64,000 nucleotides of DNA from Lomentospora prolificans (Eukaryota; Ascomycota; Sordariomycetes; Microascales; Microascaceae). How positions within the stretch are numbered: position 1 is the stretch's first letter; each line of letters begins with the position of its first letter. Positions 12,701 through 24,005 of this stretch are shown here, one piece after another. Under the pieces are notes generated by a model. It had not been told where the DNA came from. It was given only the letters and a program-made list of their open reading frames with translations, and searched no databases. The translations under genes and the position numbers were made by a program. The DNA lies in NCBI GenBank assembly GCA_029532625.1, contig JARFXM010000004.1, positions 4,712,001 through 4,776,000 of the forward strand, read 5' to 3'.

Positions 12701-15700
12701 ACACGAATGGCGATAGCTTTAGGATTCTCACGCGAAGCCTCCCTCTAACTGGTGCAGCTCGGTACTCCTTTATGGATTGCATTTGGGTTGACAACACTCA
12801 GCTTTAATATTCCCAACGTCGCTCTCCAATGGCCACCTTGACCCAGGCCCTCTCTTCGTACTAGACATCGCAAATCCCCTTGGAGCCCATCTCATACGAA
12901 TCCATTCACTCCTTCGCTACTTCAACACCCAAGCTGCGCCGCTCAGGCAGAATTAGCATGGCCGTTGCCGCGTAATCCCCAGACCCTGAACCTCGCTCTG
13001 AATCTTCGTTTCGTATCAGGTTATGGCCACGAATCCCGCACCCTGATACATAAGCACAAAATTCTCCCGAAATGGCCAGACCACCGAGTCATGACCTTGC
13101 GGCCCGGGAAAAGATGCCGCCCACAGTGCCGGAGAAGCCGTAGCTTAGCCAACGCCGTTACGCCAGCGACCGTCTCTTCATAAGCCCCTCCAGTGCCCGG
13201 CGGAGGCGGGGCACACCACCCCAAACGCCGCATCATACAACCGTGAGAAATCACCCTCCGCATCACAAATCGAGGGTGATCTCCCGTCTAGACTTGCCAA
13301 GCTTCGGAGTATTTCTGCAAACGTACCTGTAGTAAGCGGGCTTAGGCCGCGATAAATATACTCGAGTCGTACAGTAACCGGATCATACCGGCGGATACTT
13401 GGGCTGCCCCTCGGTCATGTCACCCACGCTCTTTGACTCGACCTGTCACACCCCCATTTCATGTACTCCACGGCACGCGGATGCGCTCTTCATCGTGGTG
13501 GCTGCTTATCAGACCGGCTCAACCTGTCCCCACTCTAACAGTTCCGCCCGGAGCCCGGAGCCCATAGGTAGCTACGATTGGTGTCGGCTCCTTCGAAGGT
13601 CTCCTCAAGGCGGTTCTTGGTGTTGACATGGCCCCAGAATACGAAATCTTGCCATTGTGTTGACTGCCGACAGCACAAAGGAGCCGGCCATATCAAAAGC
13701 TTGTTGCTTTAACTCCCACTTCTAACCCGTATGGGGCTTGCCCATATGCAGGCATACAGCCCATCCTTTGCTAGCTACTTCTGTTTTCGAGCTGGGCGGG
13801 TGGCGCTAATATTTCTATTCTTCTGGGGCCCCTACCATCTCCATCATCTTGTTGAGCCTCCTACATTCAGGCCCCCCTCCCCTCGGGCCAACAGAAAATA
13901 CGAAATATTGGCAATCGTACAGGGAAATAGGAATCGAGTTGCAGCCAGGGTAAACAAGGTACCAGATTCCTGAGCACCTCGTTTGCTTCGAGACCGTTCA
14001 ATTTTTCTCTTCGTGGTGATCTCCCACGAACAGCCATTTTGATGATCCCATTTTATGATCCCATTTTATGATGAGATGATCCATGTCACCGCGAGTCAGT
14101 GGACGGGATTTTGCACTTTCGAGGTCAATTCGCTCAGGACCGGGAAATAAACAGGTTTATCAGTCGATGGGGTAAACTCGCCTCGCTCTTAGTGTCTGAC
14201 ATCGGAAACAGCTGCACGGATCCGGCTGTGGGGTTGGCGGCGCGAAGCCGTGTAGATTGATGGCCACACCCTCGCTATACCCGATGCTTAGATTGAGAAC
14301 ATTGAAGTCGGTCTGGATCTCAGTATCTATTCGAGGAGCTCCTTCGTAAAGACGCCGGTTGTATTAGGGGAGAGCTAAAAAAAGGATGTGTCTGTCTCGT
14401 CAGAGATGGTGATGGCTTTCCGTCACATCATGATGCGCGGGGTTTGCTACGTGTCGGATCAATGGATTTTGTGTGATTGGGCTCAACAAGAGATCACGTC
14501 GCGGGCGATGACTGCCGATTCAACTAGTCACGGCCAAACCGGCAGGCGGCTAGACTCGGGTGCTTGAGGATTTGAATTAAGGTTTGCCTTGGAGCAACCT
14601 AGGAAGTAGGAGCGCCCTAGAGTCCGGAGTTCGAATCGAAGAAGCTTCAAACAATCCAGGGCTGGATTGTACCTTCCAAACTGGAGCACTGAAGATGGGA
14701 TTACTCAGCCGACTCAACTTCATTGTTGCTTTTTCTAAACGAGCAAGGCCTGTGTCAGTCAATACTCACTCTTCGGTATCTCGGTGCACCTCCTGGCTAC
14801 CCCGAACTCGACATATCCGGAACCGATTTTCCCGTTATAACCAGGACGCCTTGTTCATTTTTATGTGTTGTGTGCTTCTGTCGTCCATTATCCTCAGGAA
14901 GGACCCCGGTTTACATCGACAAGCGGCCCATACAGCGCAACATACATTATTAGCCTGCGCTATCGTGTATCATGGCGCACCAGGCCTGTCAGATCACCAA
15001 CAAATGGCCCAGCATCCATGAAGGAACTGGCAACGACAGGAGAAGAAGCAGCAAGCGGCGAGAAGCGGTGCAACTGGTGCAACTGGTGCACAGGAGCTGC
15101 CGGCCAGCATAGGTAATCGGCAGGACCTCCCGCTTCAGGATTAGTCGTCCGCTCTCGCGATAAATTAACCCGCCAGCCGTGTTCGACAACCAAGCCCAGG
15201 TCCGCTCCCAAAGGAATGCGTATCCTTTGCCACTATTGCCCGGGAAATATTGCAAGACGAACCTCCGACACAAGACTGGACCACACTGTACCTGTGCAGT
15301 TCCAAAGATATCACATCCAGGCGCACCCCCCAACTGTACGCCTCCATGCATTCCGGCCCCCCCTTCCAACGTGTACTTCCCTCTGGCTATCCTCACGACA
15401 GCGTCAAGTATGGCATTGGCATTAGTCTCTTCTCTTCTGAGGAAGATCGACCCGGCCATGATGACCAGTCCTTGTGTCCGAACCCCGCCTTATTTACCTC
15501 CAGTCTCCGCTTTCCTGACCGTCGTGGTCTGAGTCGGAAATCCATCTGACTTGCCCCTCCTTTTTTTCTTCCCTGGCATCCAGGCTTCCCCTCCCGCATG
15601 AGGCTTGTCCTGTAGCTCGAGAGCTCGAGCTTGCCGAACTGCCACCTTGCGTAGAGCTACCTGTTTCTGCTTTTGCCTCGATAATTTTTTTTCGTTAATT

Positions 15701-16320
15701 CCTAAAAGTTTCTCTTCCTGCCGGATGATTCTTTATTCCCATTGGCCCTCTTGCCGCCAAGCCCTAGGGATGTCTTTGGAGCAACCTGCGCACCTGATTT
15801 TACATCTCGCATGCCGCGCACACATGGAGCAAAGTTTCTCCTCCTGAACCCGCACCCATGGCTCAATTGTTGCATTTTGCTGCTAGATGAGCTGGCGCGG
15901 GAATCCAAATCTGTCTATGACCCGGAGGCCTCTGTTCCAGCTATCCCGCCTTGGTGTTTCTCACTTGCAAAGAATGGGGGTTCGGTTATAGGTCCGCGTG
16001 AACAGTGAGATGAAAGATTTGAACCATACCCTGGCGCTACTGCCGGTTGGAAGGGGAAAAAAAAGGGGGGGGGAGAGAGCACGGCATTCATATATAAACC
16101 GTTGGCGTCTCGCGTGTCTCGTGCTAGATTTTGCGCCTTTTATCTTCTGCTATGTTCCCGACAGGCCCTCTGCTTGTGCTCCCAAGGCCCAGTGGTGCGC
16201 TTGAAATAGATGTCACGAGGATTCTACCCTTTTGAGCGCGGACCGTATTGCCTTGCCGGCATATAACTCGTTGCGTTCTTCGCTGCTAACTTTGATATTT
16301 CCAAGGCGAGGCTAGCTAAC
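9778..16320. other. 6.5-kb divergent intergenic region
   Basis: This large gap lies between the divergent mannosyltransferase and amine oxidase genes. Open frames up to 176 aa occur (10726-11256 +, 14584-15021 +, 14989-15459 -), but none has a recognisable domain, convincing splice sites or codon character that sets it apart from background. The 156-aa frame starting at 15459 (-), with an N-terminus MAGSIFLRREET, is the least unlikely. Small direct repeats of GATCCCATTTTAT occur near 14045-14070, and an inverted repeat lies at 13250-13280. No tRNA or transposon was seen. Confidence 0.5.
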
Positions 16321-18630
16321 ATGGGGGCACCGTTTCTTGACGAGCCTCGCCATCCTCTGGCGCCGCTTACAGAGCGAGAATTTAGTAGAGCACGAGACAT
16401 CCTAATTTCGAGTCACGACAATCCTAGCGCCCTATACTTTCGAACCATACAGCTTGAGGAGCCCAAGAAGGCGGATCTGGTGCCATACCTCATCGCCGAG
16501 CATGCTAGACAGCTATCGGATAGGACGCCTAGACCTCCGCGGCTCGCTAGGATATTGTACGATGTAGTCAAGAAGGAGAATCAAATCACCTTCTTCCAGT
16601 ACACACAATCCGTTGTGGACCTGGTTTCTGGACGTGAGCTCAGCAGGGAGGAAGCTCCTGTCGGAAGCAATCCCGCGTTTACAGTGTATGTGTTAAGCCA
16701 GAATGTATTCCGTGGGAGCAGTCTCTCTCATACAGGGGATTAGTCGATCTCACGCGTTAATTGTGCCTTGTCCTTAGGAGCGAGTTTGCAGCCTTTCATG
16801 ATGCGTGCGTCAAGTCAGCAGCCTTTCAGGAGGCCATGTCAGAGTTTGTGCTTCCGCCAAACTTCTCCGTTGTTATCGATCCGTGGCCGTACGGAGGACC
16901 GGACGACAGCGAACCGTCAGACCGATGGATGCAGGGCCTCGTCTTTGCGCGTGATAATTCGAGCGGAAATCCCGACGCGAACCACTACGCATATCCTATC
17001 CCCATCATCCCAGTCATGGATTGGGTGACGAAAGAGGTTATTCGCGTAGATAGGCTAGCCAGGACCGTTGAGCCCGGCACAATATTTGCTAGCCCACGGA
17101 ACAAAAACGACCCTCCTATCAAACTCTTCGAACCCAGCAAAGCGTCCGAATATGTGCCGGAGCTTCTGGATAAGCCACTGCGCAAGGATATGAAGCCTAT
17201 CAACATCACCCAACCACAGGGGCCCTCCTTCGTCGTTCATGAAGACAACCTGGTTGAGTGGCAAAAATGGCGCTTCCGTCTCGGTTTTACTCCCCGCGAA
17301 GGCGCTGTACTCCATGATCTTTGCTATGACGATCGACCGGTGCTGTATCGCCTCAGCTATAGTGAGATGGCCGTCCCGTACTCCGACCCCCGTTACCCTT
17401 TCCACCGCAAGCAGGCCTTCGACCTGGGTGACGGTGGTGTTGGTCGTGCTGCGAACAATCTTGAGCTCGGTTGTGACTGCCTCGGGGCAATCCATTACTT
17501 CGATGCCCTTCTCGTGGGCCAGCCTGACGGCTCACCAGAGGTTTCGAAGTCTGTCGTATGTCTCCACGAGCAGGACAACGGTATCGGATGGAAACACACG
17601 AACTTCCGCACGTCGCGCGCCGTTGTTGCTAGGTTGCGGGAGCTTGTTGTGCAGTTCATTGCCACACTAGCGAACTACGAGTATATCTTCATGTTCAAGC
17701 TAGATGTGGCTGGAAATATCACTATCGAGACCCGAGCAACCGGGGTCGTCAGCGTAGTCGGCATCGAGCCCGACATCAAAACTACCCCGTTTGGGGTCGT
17801 GGTCGCTCCTTCCGTACTGGCCCAGAACCATCAGCACATTTTCGCTGTGCGAATTGATCCTGCGATAAACTCGTACGGCGAGAAGGACACAGTGATTGTT
17901 CAGGAAGATACGCTGCCGCGGCCGCAAGATCCCAGGACGAACCCTCAGGGTAACTTATATTCCCTGGAGCGCACAGTGATATCCCGGCCTACTGGTATCG
18001 TTTCGGAACCACGCAATAATAGAATGATCCGCCTGGAGAACGCGCGGATCAAGAATCCGATGACGAGTAGAAATGTGGGGTACAAGCTCGTTCCCTCAGC
18101 CACGCAGCTCCTCCTAGCACAGGAAGGGAGCATCCAAGCGAAGAGGGCCGGGTTCGCAACCAAGCACGTCTGGGTGACTGGGTATAGAGACGGCGAATTG
18201 TGGGCGGCTGGTGAATACACAAATCAGAGTCGAACCGAAGTTGGTGGCGTTAGGGACATGGTAGCTAGGACAAGCGATGTTCTTGCCGATGTCGAGGGCG
18301 CGCGTGCTGGCAATAGGTGCAGTCCAGTTGTCTGGGCGGTCTTTGGGCTGACCCACAACCCGAGGATGGAGGATTGGCCCGTGATGTAAGTCTCATTCAT
18401 CCCATGATGTTGGAGTGTGAGGGTTGCTAACTGGGAACGCTCTGGGCAGGCCTGTCGAGATCCATCAAATGATGCTCAAGCCGGTCGATTTCTTCACTTC
18501 GAACCCGGCCATTGACGTCCCATCCTCCAAGAACGAGGCGAGTGTTCTTGTCGGCTGCTGCAAGCCCCGAGAGAACGGTACGAACGGTGCGAACGTTTCA
18601 TGTAACGAAAGGATCAACGGAACAAATTGA
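16321..18630 (+). CDS. Copper amine oxidase (topaquinone type)
   Basis: Three exons, 16321-16685, 16778-18385 and 18450-18630, give 717 aa. Introns are 92 bp (donor GTATGT) and 64 bp (donor GTAAGT, branch GCTAAC). The enzyme oxidatively deaminates primary amines to aldehyde, H2O2 and ammonia. N2 and N3 domains occupy about residues 1-240 and the catalytic beta-sandwich the rest. All active-site elements are present: catalytic base Asp337 in FDLGDGG, Tyr422 in TLANYEY that self-converts to topaquinone, and copper ligands His473 and His475 in NHQHIF and His648 in THNPRMEDWPVMP. The third copper motif is interrupted by intron 2, which falls within the Met codon of PVMP. There is no signal peptide, which fits the cytosolic or peroxisomal fungal enzymes; the C-terminus is an Asn/Gly-rich tail and not a canonical SKL-type signal. 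Confidence 0.95.
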
Positions 18631-19008
18631 GGATATCCAGAGTTTCATTTCGTACATTATTTCAGGTTCGTCAATGACACGTGGATAAAGTCGGGGGTGG
18701 TTCCTAACCTAGATTGTCAAGAACGGACTAGAAAGCAAACAAGTATACAGTAACATATAAACCATGAACGCCATTTCGATGCAGATCTTCCAAATCAGAC
18801 AACCATTTCCCTTCCCGTTGCATGCCAAATTGACCGTAGCACTGATAGTATGTGTATGTTGTTGGTATCCGATGGAATTGAACAGGAGGTGTGGAATTGA
18901 AGAAAGCTCTTAACAAATAGCCGCTTGGCTCCCCGCGCTAAAATTTTGACTGGACGACCGTCATACACAAACCTGGCCTCACCTCAGCTGATGGCGCTCG
19001 CGCAGCGC
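18631..19008. other. Convergent 3' region (amine oxidase / serine acetyltransferase)
   Basis: 378 bp between two stop codons on opposite strands. It is AT-richer than the flanking coding DNA and contains nothing beyond expected 3' untranslated sequence. Confidence 0.55.
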
Positions 19009-20556
19009 TCAGCCCAGAAACTTCTTCAAATTACCGCCAATGATCTCGAGATCCAGCAGAAATGTATCATGGCCAAACATGCTAACCTCCTCGCTCAATT
19101 CGTAGTGCGTGACGCTATCATTACCCGCCAGCCTCAGAGCCTCTGCAATCTCCCTCTGCTGCCAGGCAGGGAAGAGGATATCGCTCGCGACACCCATGAC
19201 GAGCGTGGGGATCTCGCGGAGGTTCGCCAGGCCGTGAATCAGATCATCGGGGGGTCTCGAGCCCTGGGGTTCGACAGGGGCGGCTGCGTCCTGGGCGACC
19301 TGGGCCTGGGACTGCTGCTCCTCGTAGGGCTTGTCGGGGAGGGTGAGGCTGCAGTGGAAGTCGCCGTCGGTGGGGAGAACGGTACCGGACTTGAGGAGGC
19401 CTTCGCGGGCGGCGCGGCGGTTGCGGGTGGTGATTTGGTTCTCGATGCCCAGGTCGAAGAGGTCCATGGCTTTGCTGACGTACAGGAGGCTATTGGGGTC
19501 GTAAGTCAGGCAGAACTTCTCGCCGGCGTAGTCGAGGTAGGTTTCGATGAGGAAGTCGGGGCAGAGGGCGGGGGGCTTGGTGGGGTCGGCCCGCCTCCTG
19601 GCGAAGCGCTGCTCCCACTCGGGGCCGGAGCGGTAGGTGACGGTGGCGATCTGGCGGGCGAGCTTCATGCCGGCGTGTGGGGGCACCCTGCCATAGTAGA
19701 AGCCGCGGTTCCAGTTGGGGTCCATCATGAGGACCTGGCGCTGGGTATGGCGCATGGCGATGCTGTAGGGGTGGCTCCTCGCGCAGCCGCTGATGGTGAC
19801 GATGCGGGAGACGCGGTCGGGGAAGAGGACGCCGGCGGCGAGGGACTGCATGCCGCCCATGCTGGAGCCGACACTGGCGTAGAGCTTGTCGACGCCCAGG
19901 CCGTCGAGGAGGCGGAACTGGGCGCGGACCATATCCTCCATGGTGAGGATGGGGAAGCGGGTGGCGTAGCGGTCGCCGTCGGCCGGGTCGATGCTGCTGG
20001 GGCCCGTGGAGCCGTAGCAGCCGCCGATGACGTTGGTGCAGATGACGTGGTACTTGTCGGTGTCGAGGCTCAGGCCGGGGCCGATGAACTTTTCCCACCA
20101 GCCGGGCTTGGGGTTGGCCTCGGTGGAGTGGGCGTGCGAGGAGGCCGAGAGGCCGGTGTGCAGGAGGATGACGTTGGACTTGTCGGCGTTCATCTCGCCC
20201 CACGTCTCGTAGGCGATGTCGAACTCGGGCAGGACGCCGCCCCAGTCGAGGAGGAGGGGCTCAGAGCAGTGGTACTTGAGGGTCTCGCCGGACGTGTAGG
20301 ACGGCTCGGGGCCGCTCGCGCGGGACGTCGCCTCGAGATTGGCGGACCGAGACTCGATCTTGTCGAGGCACGGGAAGGCCATGGCCGGGTTCGAGGCCAC
20401 GCTGGGGCTCGCAGTGGCGCGGCGGACGGCGTGAGAGCTTAGGGGCCGGGCGGCTCGGGGGACGGGGGCGGTATTGGCAGGCGCGTGCGTGGTGAAAGGC
20501 TGCCGCCGAGGTCGGGCGCCTCGCACGGCGGCCTGTAGGAGCCGCTGGGACTTCAT
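19009..20556 (-). CDS. cysA: Serine O-acetyltransferase, alpha/beta-hydrolase (CysA) type, mitochondrial
   Basis: Single exon, 515 aa from the Met at 20556. The frame is open further upstream to 20712, but the chosen start gives a clean Arg-rich, acid-free mitochondrial-type presequence. The protein belongs to the homoserine acetyltransferase fold. The sequence following the presequence (MAFPCLDK, then TSGETL, WWEKFIGPG and GCYGSTGPSSIDPADG) resembles the fungal branch shown for Aspergillus CysA to acetylate serine for cysteine synthesis, unlike MET2. The catalytic triad is visible: Ser232 in GSSMGGMQ, Asp459 in GVASDILFP and His496 in FGHDTF. An insert rich in Gln/Ala/Pro (about residues 405-435) precedes the Asp. 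Substrate (serine versus homoserine) is inferred from family resemblance recalled from memory. Antisense frames over this gene are shadows. Confidence 0.88.
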   Translation of the reverse strand: MKSQRLLQAAVRGARPRRQPFTTHAPANTAPVPRAARPLSSHAVRRATASPSVASNPAMAFPCLDKIESRSANLEATSRASGPEPSYTSGETLKYHCSEPLLLDWGGVLPEFDIAYETWGEMNADKSNVILLHTGLSASSHAHSTEANPKPGWWEKFIGPGLSLDTDKYHVICTNVIGGCYGSTGPSSIDPADGDRYATRFPILTMEDMVRAQFRLLDGLGVDKLYASVGSSMGGMQSLAAGVLFPDRVSRIVTISGCARSHPYSIAMRHTQRQVLMMDPNWNRGFYYGRVPPHAGMKLARQIATVTYRSGPEWEQRFARRRADPTKPPALCPDFLIETYLDYAGEKFCLTYDPNSLLYVSKAMDLFDLGIENQITTRNRRAAREGLLKSGTVLPTDGDFHCSLTLPDKPYEEQQSQAQVAQDAAAPVEPQGSRPPDDLIHGLANLREIPTLVMGVASDILFPAWQQREIAEALRLAGNDSVTHYELSEEVSMFGHDTFLLDLEIIGGNLKKFLG

Positions 20557-21681
20557 GGGAAGGATTTTGTGTTTAGTGTGAACGAGGTCGTGTGCGAGAT
20601 TGGTGTAAGCCCGGGGTATAAGTAGTCGAGAGAGAAAAGAGTTGGGGAAAGCTTGCAGGGCAAAATATAAGGCCAACGCCCACTTCGAGGAGACCCAAGC
20701 CTTCCGGGGCACTTCAATTACAGCCTATCGCTTAGAAATCATAAGGAAAAAGAAATACACAGGGACGGGAAGCGGCATTTTGCTTCCCTGGTCCCGGCAT
20801 CCCGCGCCGATGTTCTTAGAAAAAAAGATGGGGAATCTAGTGATGATGTGCTTTCACGTGGCGATAAGGCGGTTATCGCTCGTGGGGTATGGGTACCTAG
20901 TTGGCTTGTGGAGACTCTTCGATCTGACATCGAATTGTGCAGATGACATAATAATGCGAATGTGGGGGAGCAAAAGCCAGAGACCGTTCCAATGACGTAA
21001 GGCAACCAGGCGAATCAGAGAGACAGTGCCTCGCAATAGGACCATAGTTGATCTAATTGATGCCGGAGCTCAGTGGGCGTGGAAGCACCCCTCCAGAGAA
21101 CGCGTAGTCCCACCAGTCGCCAGCTTGGTATGGGCGGGCTGTCGACAGCAGAGCTTCACCGTGGCTGGGCGGCCTAGGACCAATTAGCTTTAGCGCCCAT
21201 CACTTGTCGGAACAGGAACCTGGGCGGAATAGAGTGCATGGATGAATTTCTGAGGACTTGAACTGTCATCCATTATCACGTTCGTGGTCGGCAACCGCCG
21301 TTAACAATACTCCTGTGTCTTAGTCTTAAAGCTGCTATCTGGCCGCCATCTTCTTCTTCTTCTTCTTCTTCTCTTCTATTAACTGAAAAATGTTTCCGCA
21401 AGATTTTGGTACTCTACAGGTATTTCTTCGTTTTTTTCGGTGCGTTACGGGCTTATCCAGGCACTTACAAGATACCAAAAAGTGTGCACAAGTTATAGCC
21501 CTCCTGTACCCACGCTAGTGTAGATAACTGCCCGCAAATGGTGACAGTCAAGGGACATGGAGGACCCACTTTATTTTCACGGTTGCGTTTTACTTTATAG
21601 TACCTTATTACCTCTCTATTCAACTATAAATCCAGGTCGTATTTTGTAACTCCTATCTATTTTTTCCTAGAGGAAGGCATC
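20557..21681. other. Upstream flank of cysA and AT-rich approach to repeats
   Basis: No supported gene. The stretch contains a (CTT)n microsatellite near 21349-21373 and becomes AT-rich toward the tandem repeats that begin at 21682. Short frames at 20642-21045 on both strands have no domain content. Confidence 0.5.
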
Positions 21682-21866
21682 CTGAAGAAGGTGGGAAGCC
21701 AAGGTCGAACTTGCACAGATACTGATACTGTCTATCGTAGCGCTGAAGAAGGTGGGAAGCCAAGGTCGAACTTGCACAGATACTGATACTGTCTATCGTA
21801 GCGCTGAAGAAGGTGGGAAGCCAACGTTGAACTCACACAGATACTAATGCTGTCATTGAATCCTGG
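21682..21866. repeat. 61-bp direct tandem repeat, three units
   Basis: Units begin at 21682, 21743 and 21804, each opening CTGAAGAAGGTGGGAAGCCA. Units 1 and 2 are identical over 61 bp; unit 3 matches for about 45 bp with several transitions and then diverges. No coding frame runs through. It could be a local minisatellite or a relic of a transposon's internal repeats. Confidence 0.9.
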
Positions 21867-21943
21867 CTGGCTATTATTAGATATCCAACCCTTAAAAGAG
21901 ATACCACACGAGAACCCTATGATTAGATCACTCTATCATAGCA

Positions 21944-22020
21944 CTGAAGAAGGTAGGAAGCCAAGGTTGAATGGGCTCGCATAGATACTAATGCTACCAC
22001 TGAATCCTAGTTTCGCTACA
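21944..22020. repeat. Diverged fourth copy of the 61-bp repeat
   Basis: This copy opens CTGAAGAAGGTAGGAAGCCA and shares ATAGATACTAATGCT and TGAATCCT with unit 3. Compared with units 1-2 most differences are G to A or C to T, including TCTATCATAGCA upstream versus TCTATCGTAGCG, which is what repeat-induced point mutation or cytosine deamination produces. Confidence 0.75.
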
Positions 22021-22266
22021 CACAGGAACGTTATCAACGTGATTGTGTCCACCACACCACCCGCGAGCCTCGACTCTTGCTGCCTTGTACAGCTATTAAT
22101 CGACAGTAACCGCGTCGCCACGCACCCGCCATCTTTTTTCCTTGTTTCCTTGCGCTTTCCATACGTCAGTCCACTAGTTCTATACTCGCACCTCCCCCCC
22201 ACACAAAATAGTCTTAGGCACTAGGGGCCTTATGAACCTTACACAAGTATTCTTTTGCAGCTCCTC

Positions 22267-23363
22267 ATGTTCAGGCAAGCATACGACTACGTTATCAATC
22301 AAATAGGAGCCATGAACCCACTAGGCCCCGCAACCCAGCAGGAAAGGCCGTTTGAGCCATCGCCAGTCGATGTGCTCGTCCTTAGGGTCATGATCCAAAA
22401 GGCTAGAGCCTTGCCACTCGAGATCGTAAACAGCATCCTCGAGTTTGCAGAGTACTGGCCGTGTTCCCACAGCTCTGTCGACTATCGCAATCCCGTCACG
22501 GGTCATGAGTCCAGGCTGTTCAGACACGATTCCAATACCATGGTGGTATGTTGCCCCTAATAGCAGAGAACATTCTTCACCTGCGCGCGGGAACGCTAAT
22601 TATCGGGGGTTCTAGCTTCGAACACCGCCCATAGGTTTCCGGAACCCCCTGACGGATCGCTATTCGACGGACGGAACCCTTCCTCCCGGGCATATTGGAA
22701 GAGGGTGCAAGCAGGAACTCTTTGAACAGCATCTAGGCAAGGCTATGCCGCCTTTGCGGAACCCCGTTCGGAAGATTGTATTCACTATCAAGAGCCGGGA
22801 TCAAGGCTGGGGAGGTGGCCCATCAAGTGGATCATACCATGGATCGTACACATGGTTCGAGGCTGGTCTTGAGAAGTTTGATGACGATGCGAAGTGTGGG
22901 TGTCCATGCCCTTCAAGGTTTCAGTGGTACACTAACAATGAGACCAGGTCCCAATAAGAAGGATAACGAACCCTGCAGCCACCAGCCCATTGACAAACCT
23001 GACCATTTCCTACCGTACTGCAAGCTCAGGTCTGTTCAGCCCCCGCCGAGGGAAGGCGAAAACGGACTCACTCACGGCCACAATCTTACGCCGCATCCCA
23101 AGTACATGATCCAGTGCAACAAGGTTGCGGAGCGCTCGCCCATCACTTATAGCGTCACGTGGACTTGGCTCGACGACGTTCTCCCTGATTCTCCCGAGGC
23201 TGAGGACCTCGCCTTGTTTGGAAGGGGAAGTGCCACGGGCGATGGCGAATTTGTGAGGAATCTGGAGGTCGGCGACGTTATCACCGTTTGGGCCAAGTCG
23301 AGGTTCCCGGGGTGGGTGAACAATGTGTACAGTGTCAAGGTGAGCGTTTATTGGGCCATGTAG
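22267..23363 (+). CDS. Conserved fungal protein of unknown function (DQGWGG motif)
   Basis: Three exons, 22267-22545, 22616-22895 and 22948-23363, give 324 aa. Intron 1 (70 bp) is canonical: GTATGT, GCTAAT, TAG. Intron 2 (52 bp) uses GTGGGT with an ideal CTAAC branch and CAG, and is the choice that restores frame. Visible parts are an F-box-like LPLEIVNSILEFAEYW near residue 60, then LRTPPIGF, FTIKSRDQGWGGGP followed by SYTWFEAGLEKFD, and a C-terminal part with NLTPHPKYMIQCNKVAE, VTWTWLDD, VRNLEVGDVITVWAK and RFPGWVNNV. From memory this arrangement recurs in uncharacterised Pezizomycotina proteins; I know no function. A TTTTGCAG acceptor at 22253-22260 just before the start suggests an intron in the 5' leader, or an extra upstream exon. 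Confidence 0.8.
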
Positions 23364-24005
23364 GCTGGAGGACGTCACGGAATGCTACACGGGCCATAGT
23401 TTGCTTTTGTCTGAAGGCGTTACGAAGGTACATGGAGTCGGATTTTCACTGCATGCCGGAGTGTTGAGGCCAGCGTTTATAGTACAGATTTATATTATAT
23501 CAATGGATACACCATAGTCCTTCTGTCGAGCTTCTGTTCGTTGCACACGGGACGTATCGCTGAATTTTTTTTTTTTTTTTTTTCTTCGTTTGGGATGCTG
23601 TAAACTCATAGAATAGTCGACGATGATGGAGACAAAACAGAACTTGTACACAGATATGGGAATAAAATTACTGACTCACACAAAAGTTTTCCATTGAAGA
23701 GTGAACACTCTCTCACGTGAATGATCATAGATTACTTACTACGTAGCCCCTAGAGCAAGGATCGGGGTACGCGATCATCACCAAAAGTCATCTGAATCGC
23801 GCTGTGGTGGCGCAATGTGCCAATCTTGGACAGGATGCTTGGAGTCGCCAGCGCCCTGAATTCGCCTTGCCCCAGGCAACCAGGAGAGCCAACAAGGTAT
23901 TATTATATCAACCGCGCTCTCCATAAGTTTTGAGTACTACTTTTTCTTTTCCGGTTGTCAATCATCATCGCGAGAAATCCTAGACCCTGCGTAGAATCGT
24001 ATAAA
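23364..24005. other. Intergenic DNA with T-run
   Basis: 642 bp between two plus-strand genes. It contains a run of 19 T at about 23565-23583 and no supported gene. Confidence 0.55.

Noticed and set aside
14989..15459. 156-aa minus-strand frame starting MAGSIFLRREET
   Set aside because: Its N-terminal 50 residues look plausible, but the tail runs into repetitive Cys/Thr/Ser and Leu codons, and no splice model improves it.
19490..20203. 237-aa minus-strand frame rich in Arg/His/Pro
   Set aside because: It is an alternative frame within the serine acetyltransferase gene with the low-complexity composition of a frame-shifted GC-rich gene.
18925..20442. 505-aa plus-strand open frame
   Set aside because: It is antisense to the serine O-acetyltransferase gene. 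Its composition (long Gly/Ala/Val/Glu runs) is the complement of GC-biased codons, and it has no domain.
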